Both the position numbers and the translations under genes were made by a program. Positions 57,416-64,000 of a stretch of 64,000 bases of DNA are shown here, in pieces (position 1 is the stretch's first letter; each line of letters opens with the position of its first letter). The notes below the pieces were generated by a model, which saw only the letters and a program-made list of their open reading frames with translations, was not told the origin of the DNA and made no database searches. Where the stretch lies: assembly GCA_039105265.1 (NCBI GenBank), contig JAPFFF010000003.1:3906001-3970000 (forward strand), read 5' to 3'. This DNA is from Tritrichomonas musculus (lineage: Eukaryota; Parabasalia; Tritrichomonadida; Tritrichomonadidae).

Positions 57416-57423
57416 GAAAAAAG
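57416..57423. repeat. target-site duplication, right
   Basis: GAAAAAAG, identical to 54280-54287. Confidence 0.8.
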
Positions 57424-57489
57424 TGTGAAAATAATAATTAAGCCTTGGTTTTTGTATTTACAATTGTATACAACTTGTCCGTTTAAAAA

Positions 57490-57520
57490 TTACAATTGTA
57501 ATTACTAGACTTCACTTTTT
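57490..57520. repeat. inverted repeat, left partner
   Basis: TTACAATTGTAATTACTAG followed by ACTTCACTTTTT. It recurs inverted at 59601-59632 with two differences, so the pair brackets the 1524-bp element. The remainder of 57424-57906 holds no gene. Confidence 0.5.
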
Positions 57521-57914
57521 GTACCAACCTTGTTCTACAAAGAACGATAGAAAAAATACAAGGTTTGTACAATGTATTTTTTATTGAAAATATTGAATGC
57601 ATAGAATAATTATATCTCTGAAAAAAGATAATATACTAAATAATTTTTTGTGAATAAATAAAATAGCAATTAAATTATTTTATAAAATCATTTTTGTAAA
57701 AGTAAAATGCAATTTTCAAAAATCATTTTTTGTAAAGGTGAAATGATTGACCATTTTATAAAAAGCATATAATCACTCTGTGAGCAAACCAATTCACATT
57801 ACTCAAGATTTCTAGATTATTTACTATTATAATATTGTTTTATAAACTTTTAATTTCTTTTTAACATATAAAACCAATACTAAAAAGCGATTATATAAAA
57901 TATAAACTTAAGCG

Positions 57915-59438
57915 TACACCCCGAGCTAAAGTCTATTTTAAACGGCTCTTATTACATCAAAATATCATTTATTCAAAAAGCCAAAAAAGAGCATATTTCA
58001 TGAAAATAAAAACGTTTTTTTTTTTTAGTTTTTTGGTTAACAAATTTATCTTTATATTTATATATATATATTAAAATTTGGTTAACAAAATTAATAAAAA
58101 AAGCTTAACGTTTTCCAAAAATAACGAGCTGTAATAAGGACCTTTCAATTTGTTTTATATGGCTGAAATTTCAATAGTCTCTTGTAATAAGAATTCAATA
58201 CTCCTGCTTTAAGGAGTATTGAAATTATTTTATTTGTCAAATAATTGAATACTTTTTGCTTTAAGGTTTGAGTACTTTGCTTTAAGGATTCAATACTATA
58301 AATATATTTTCAGAGTATTTTATATAGTATTTTTTACAAAAATATTGGATATATTGCATTATCTTTTTGTCCTCACGACAATTAAATTGCACAATATACT
58401 TATATATTTAAGATTATATATAAAAACATTTATTATTAATATCAAGATACAAAATAAGACAAATTTCGTTTTAATTCAACCGAACATTTTGCTTTAGATA
58501 ATCATAATATCTATAATTATAATACAATATTATTATTAATTTCATAAAAAAAATCTTATATATCTATAAATAACCAAAATATTTATATATTTATAATAAT
58601 AAATTTCTTTCAATTTTTAAAGTAATAAAAAAGTCCATTTATTCCTATCATAAAATGGTTTAATATAATATTTTATATTTATTTTGATATATATAAATGT
58701 TTGAATATTCTAAATAATAAATATATTATTTTTAATCGTTTAAAAACCAAAAAATTAATGTTCTTACATTTTTTGCTTTTTCAATTTACAGTAAGGTTTC
58801 AAAATTGGAAAACGTTTCAAAATAGGAAAATCGACTTTTTGAGAAAAAAATTTTCATTAATAAAAATGAAAGAAATAAAGAAATAGAGAGAAAATCTTGT
58901 TTAAACCTACCGTTTTAAGAAATAATATTTCCATGATTAAGTTTATCACACAGCTGTTTGTGACATTATATTCATCAAATAGTGTTTTCCTATCTCTATA
59001 TGAAAAAATGAGCATCATTCAAAAAGTGGATTTTCCATTTTCGCAACGCTATAAAGGAAAATCCAAATTTGAATTAAATTCGTTATTTTAACTTTTATTT
59101 TAAATTCATTTTAATCGTTTTCTATGAAAAAGTAGATTTTCCTCTTTTGAGACGTTTTTGAATTTTACAACCTTACTGTATGTAATAAGATTTGAGAAAT
59201 ACTGTAATAAGGAAAAAATCTTTGATTTTTCGAACAAAAATTATAAATATATGATAAGTATAAGATTATAAATTTAAATAATTTTTTTATTTTATATATA
59301 TTTGTAATTAAACAAGATACTCTTATTTATAATTTTTTTAATTAGGGTCATAAGTTCGTTTGGCAGCTCGTCTTTTTTTTTAAAAAAAAAATTCTTATTA
59401 CATTTTTATTTTTGAAAATGTAATAAGCTCGGGGTGTA
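57915..59438. mobile_element. 1524-bp non-autonomous element with exact 8-bp target duplication
   Basis: Ends are a perfect 13-bp inverted repeat (TACACCCCGAGCT left, AGCTCGGGGTGTA right), flanked on both sides by CTTAAGCG (57907-57914, 59439-59446). Just inside, GCTCTTATTACAT-type sequence is shared by the two ends after a small offset. GTAATAAG recurs several times inside. No transposase; short frames only. It contains a nested TA-flanked MITE at 58789-59178. Confidence 0.85.
58789..59178. mobile_element. 390-bp Tc1/mariner-type MITE nested in the 1524-bp element
   Basis: Inverted ends of about 50 bp at about 86% identity, beginning CAGTAAGGTT (left) and ending CCTTACTG (right), with TA on both sides (58787-58788, 59179-59180). 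CAGT termini with TA duplications are typical of the Tc1/mariner superfamily. No coding capacity. Confidence 0.75.
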
Positions 59439-59600
59439 CTTAAGCGCCTCAAAATTTTAATTTTATCTGTTCATTGATTTTTTTGATAACATTTAATTTG
59501 AAAACTTGATATTTTTACCAAAAACATGCAAATACAACAACAAAAATAGGGATTAAAGAATTTAAACGTTAAGAAGTTACGTTAAGGATTTTGTGATGTG

Positions 59601-59632
59601 AAAAAAGTAAAGGCTAGTAATTACAATTGTAA
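59601..59632. repeat. inverted repeat, right partner
   Basis: Reverse complement of 57490-57520 apart from two bases. A related GTGATGT...AAGGC block recurs at about 59887. The stretch 59447-59922 has no gene. Confidence 0.5.
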
Positions 59633-59922
59633 ATACGTTATTTTCTCGATATTAGTTTTTTATTTTTATCTTGATCTACAATTATTTTTTTATATTAAAA
59701 ATGTTTTAAATAATTTAAAAATAAAAAGATAAAATAGTAAAATGTTTTTCAAATTAAATAATATTATTTTTGATTCTTCATAAAATAAAAAAAATTTATT
59801 CGCATTCAAAAAGTTTCATTAATACTACAAATCAAAAAATCGTTATTTTACGAAAAAAGACGTTAAAAAGACGTTTATAGTATATGTGATGTAAAAAAAA
59901 TAAGGCCTAATAATAATAATAA

Positions 59923-60638
59923 GGGAAATCGTAATCGCCCGTGGCGGTTTAGGTCAATATTGACCTTGTATCGTACAATAGAAAAAAAAGTCTGGAACTT
60001 TTTTGCACTTTTGCAAAAAAAAGCATGGGTAGCTACTCATGGTTTTTTCTATATAAAAAAAATATAAACGGAATATTTTTTTATAGTCTAAAATCGATAT
60101 TATTATGAGCATTCGCATATAAACAAGAAAGCGCAAATATTTTTAACACCATCATTTTATTATTTTGATGTATATAATTACGTAAATTCCAACTTTTCGC
60201 CAATATCATTGATATTGGAAATCATATACTTTTAAAGTTAAAAGGTAGTTAATTAATTTTGAGTAATATGGTTTCATATTTATTTTTAAGCCTTTGGATT
60301 GTGCATTTGTTTACACAATATAAAATATTCATATAATATTTAGATTATAATTTTGATTTTCTCTGTTATAAAGTAATCAATAGAACTTTTATTAGCATAT
60401 AAAATATTTGTCCTTTCTTGTTTATAAGCCAATGCTCATAATAATATCGATTTTAGACTATAAAAAAAATATTCCGTTTATATTTTTTTTATATAGAAAA
60501 AACCATGAGTAGCTACCCATGCTTTTTTTTGCAAAAGTGCAAAAAAGTTCCAGACTTTTTTTTCTATTGTACGATACAAGGTCAATATTGACCTAAACCG
60601 CCACGGGCGATTACGAATAAGGGCGATTACGATTTCCC
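59923..60638. mobile_element. 716-bp foldback MITE with ~205-bp arms
   Basis: Arms 59923 to about 60128 and about 60417-60638 are nearly perfect inverse copies beginning GGGAAATCGTAATCGCCC. The right arm has one extra 16-bp tandem copy of the TCGTAATCGCCC end. Flanked by TAATAATAA (9 bp or more; the simple TAA repeat blurs the true length). A 9-bp duplication with long arms would suit Mutator-like elements, but this is not certain. About 290 bp of centre, no gene. Confidence 0.8.
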
Positions 60639-62363
60639 TAATAATAATAAACATAAAAATATAATATTTTTTACTTTTAATAATTGCATTTTATTTAAAT
60701 TTTGAATAGTTGGCGATAGTTTACTTTACTCATTGAAATTTGAAATATTGATATTTATGGTTATCGAACCACAGGCGCGCATATCGATGAGTCTATCTTT
60801 GAGAATAAGGATGAAGTAATTTTGATGTCTCATACGCGATTTGATTTCTCTTATAACGCATTTGTGAAAATGAAAAATATTCTGGTAGCTTTTTATTTAA
60901 AATTGATAATTCTTCCTGTCTAGGATAATATCTTCCATTAAGCGATTAGCTCTCTTGCTGTTTTTTTTCCATCAAAATGTAAAATGAAATCCTTTTATAT
61001 GCCTAATTTTATAATTAACCATAAAAGGCCAATTCATCATTTCCCATTTGATCATTAAAGGTGAAAAAAATTGAATAGTTATAATAGACACAGGTCAAAT
61101 AAGGTGAATTTGAACATAATCAAACGATTATTTTGAATTCAAATTTATCTTTTTTTTTGAGACGTAATATTTAATGTTCACTAGTTATATTATCTTAAAA
61201 ATTTATCGGAAAACATTTTTGCCTTACTACTTTTAAACTTGGAAAGAAAGGTGTGGAAACTTTTTTCTCTCTTATACTTTCATTTATAACTTTTATATTA
61301 TATATAATTTCTCATAAAAATCATGAACATAAAAAATAATATAATATTTGCTGAAAAAAAATCAAGATATAATCACATATTTAAATTGAAATGTTTATGT
61401 TATTTATTTTTCATATAACATATCAATACCATTCTTTTATCATCATTCAAAAAAAGCTGTAAATGAATAATTTTTATATTTTATTTAGCTTTTCTGTGTA
61501 TAATATTGAAATATTTGATGCAATATCTAAAATATTTGAAGTTTGGGATATATCTTTTAGGAATTATTTAATATTGATCATGAGGTGTCTTTAAAGAATA
61601 ACTTTTTTTTGCAATTTATGGAACTTTTAAGAATATTATATAGAGATTACAATGTATCTTGTGCTTTAAAGTTTGGAGCTCTAGAGATATTAAATCTCAG
61701 ATCTTCCTTAATTGATCTGATCATTCAAAAAATTAGTAAATATACGTAAAACACTTTTTTATATATCCCTACTTTATCTGATGTTAGTTTATAGTTTCCA
61801 TTAAAATGATTATATGTGCATTTATCTAAGTATTTTTTTTATTTTTTGCTATTTAATTATTTTCGAACATATTCTATATTTTTTTCACAAAATTGCTATT
61901 TCATTTAATTTTAAATAATATATTTATATTTTGTCCTTTTTTAAAAATAAACTTTTTGAATGTCTTAAGTCTTATACGTTATTTTTTCAATCAACTTTTT
62001 GAAGGTCTGAAGTATTATACGTTAATTTAGTTGGTAAACTTTTTGAATAATTTTGAGAGGAATTTCATATCTCTTTATCTAGCCAGACAATTGATATTTT
62101 AAGTGATGCTAATCGAAAATATAGACCATTATGAAATATATATTTTGATTTTTTATAATTCTGTAAGAGAATTTCAAAGAAATTTGAAATTTTTTTAAAT
62201 TTTGCAAAGGTATGGAAACTTCTATCCACTCGACAGATCATTTTTATTTCAAAATATAATTTTTAAATGATAGTATTAATGATAAATATAATATAAAAAA
62301 GGCATATTTTTAGAGAGGAATTTAAGATAAAGATAGATTATTTTTTTCCAAAAAATGATAAAT
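60639..62363. other. non-coding AT-rich stretch with a coding-like scrap
   Basis: No gene. Around 60768-60915 the composition is less AT-rich, and a plus-strand frame stays open for about 50 codons (HIDESIFENKDEVILMSH near its start) before a stop; no family recognised. The rest shows only A/T runs. Confidence 0.35.
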
Positions 62364-62842
62364 CTATCGTTCCGTAAAAATAGCAACGAAAATCCTATCG
62401 TTCCGTAAAAATAGAAACAGAACCAATTTTTTTTATAAAAAACAAGTTAAAAATAACAAAAATGCATAAAAACATAAAAATAAAAAGATTTAAATGGTTT
62501 ATTATATGCAAATAGTAAAAATGATGGTAAAATTGTAATAGTATAAGGATAATTTTGGGTAATTTTTTTCACATATCTTCGAAGAATTTGCAAGTAAACG
62601 ACGTATAATTATGATTTTGAACAGATATTTGTGGCTATTTAGGGATTACAGATGAAATAATTTCATCAACATATCAATCTAGTCTTATTGTTGCTGCTTA
62701 TATTAAATACGTCCTTTTATGATGCTTATGTTTGCTTGTAAGTGGTAAGGAAAGGCCACTTTTCGATTTCTTGGATAATCCTTGCAAAGGAAAGTATGGC
62801 TATTTATAAATAAACGGTCTCCTTCGTTGCGATTTTTACGGA
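62364..62842. repeat. inverted repeat pair with 31-bp tandem start
   Basis: CTATCGTTCCGTAAAAATAG occurs twice, 31 bases apart (62364 and 62395). The 20-mer TCCGTAAAAATAGCAACGAA (62371-62390) is matched inverted, with one difference, at 62823-62842. Possibly the ends of a small element of about 480 bp; no target duplication was recognised. Confidence 0.45.
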
Positions 62843-64000
62843 AAAAGACATTTATCCAAAAAATTGAATCCAAATCTGGCTATTTTAATTCAAAAAAAAA
62901 TATTATTATAGTTGGTGGACATAATTCTGTTTTGGAGACATAATTATGTTTTCACATCATTTCTATATATTCAAATTGGACTTTTAAAAAAACAATTGTA
63001 GAACAATTAATATCATATTGGATACATTTTATTCCCCTATTTTCATTCACTTTTATCAAACTAAATTGGATCATAAATATGATATCGAATTTTTAATTTC
63101 TGGATATTTTTTTATTATTTGAAAAAAATTATAATTTACTTTTCATCTATAATTAAAATGTATCATTATTATTTATTGAAATAAAATAGATAATTAGAAA
63201 AAATGGTTTCATTTTCATTTCACTACTCAAAAAACTCATTTCATATCACATTTCATACTTTTACCATAAAAAAAAGTTTGTTTTAATTTGCTCTAACATA
63301 GTTATTATTTTAGAATATAATGTATATATTATATTTTAGAAAAAAATTTATTGAAATAATAATTATATAAAAAGAAAAAGTGTTTTCAAAATATGACAAA
63401 AATCATTCATACAAAATTACTAATTTTGAAAAATGAGTTTATTTTATTTCAAATTAGATGCAGTATTAATCATCTATATGATGCATATAATATATTAAAT
63501 ATAATAATATGGTTGAAAAAGAATCAATCTTGGAAAAATTTCATTTTTCTTTTTTTCATTCAAAATCATTCATAAATCACTCATGCATAATTGATATGAT
63601 TTCAGAATTACATTATTTGATAACACATACAATGAAATATATTATTAATCCTCTAAAAATCATTGTTGTCCATCAAGATTTCAGGTTTTTCTAAGAAATA
63701 TACAAATTTCACTTTTTTATTTTTTCTATTATAATAGCATTAAAAATAGCAATTAATCAAAAAATATTAGGTAAGTATAGAAGAACTATTAAAATAATGA
63801 AAATAATTTCTCAATGTCTAAAATTGAAAGTCTTTTTAAGTTATTTCAGAAGTTACTTTTTTTCATTAAGGTCATAGATCTTGAGTAGAACAGCCAATTT
63901 TATTCTTTCAATATCATTATACTATATGCATTATATCAAATATTTAAATAAAAATTTAAAAGTTTTTATTTTTTATTGGAAAAAAACAAAAAAGTGATAT
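62843..64000. other. non-coding AT-rich end of window
   Basis: No gene, RNA or repeat supported. Short frames here (up to about 60 codons) look like chance. Confidence 0.5.

Noticed and set aside
59954-60136. 60-codon frame on the minus strand
   Set aside because: Lies within one arm of the foldback MITE and is not supported as a gene.
51714-64000. Retroelement or large virus-like element in the repeat region
   Set aside because: No reverse transcriptase, integrase, capsid or polymerase motifs seen. All defined elements are DNA-transposon-like and lack genes.

Overview
The window looks like nuclear DNA of a trichomonad (parabasalid) protist, more likely an AT-rich Tritrichomonas such as T. 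foetus than Trichomonas vaginalis. The species is an inference. The evidence is: long, mostly intronless genes in very AT-rich DNA; initiator-like TCA sites a few bases upstream of several ATGs; stop codons read as TAAA at the end of many genes (the trichomonad poly(A) context); a DUF3447/ankyrin-type gene and a fragment of another; a Pmp-like beta-helix surface protein; and two candidate introns of only 25-28 nt.

Positions 1-29.9 kb and 38.0-48.2 kb are gene-dense. They hold the 3' 13.2 kb of an axonemal dynein heavy chain (closest in feel to the DNAH2 / inner-arm I1-beta type), a coiled-coil protein, a DUF3447 gene whose ankyrin units lie stranded in AT-rich DNA, a CARMIL-like leucine-rich-repeat protein, a Pmp-like surface protein facing a small secreted cysteine-rich protein, an RRM-like protein, a VPS37-like ESCRT-I candidate, a second coiled-coil protein back to back with ribosomal protein eL39, and an EEF1A-KMT-type methyltransferase. 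After the transposon block come a 1222-aa protein of unknown family, an ankyrin-repeat gene and a DOCK-family Rho GEF. Dynein, coiled-coil proteins, DOCK and CARMIL-like proteins fit a flagellated cell with a dynamic actin cortex, but nothing shows they form one pathway.

Positions 30.2-35.5 kb hold one DNA transposon inside another. The outer element has perfect 28-bp terminal inverted repeats (TIRs) flanked by TA and a pogo-type DDE transposase. The inner 2.77-kb element has its own TIRs, its own TA duplication and a different DDE transposase. Downstream (35.5-38.0 kb) lies decayed, unassigned sequence.

From 48.3 kb to the end the window is a repeat desert with one plausible host gene (237 aa, at 51.0 kb, with a consensus initiator). 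It contains at least five structurally defined non-autonomous elements: a 925-bp TA-flanked element with three copies of an internal hairpin; a 3128-bp element with about 1.09-kb near-identical inverted arms and an exact 8-bp target-site duplication (TSD); a 1524-bp element with an exact 8-bp TSD carrying a nested 390-bp TA-flanked MITE; and a 716-bp foldback MITE. A diverged duplicated block lies at 52.5-53.6 kb. No rRNA, convincing tRNA, CRISPR array or retroelement was seen.
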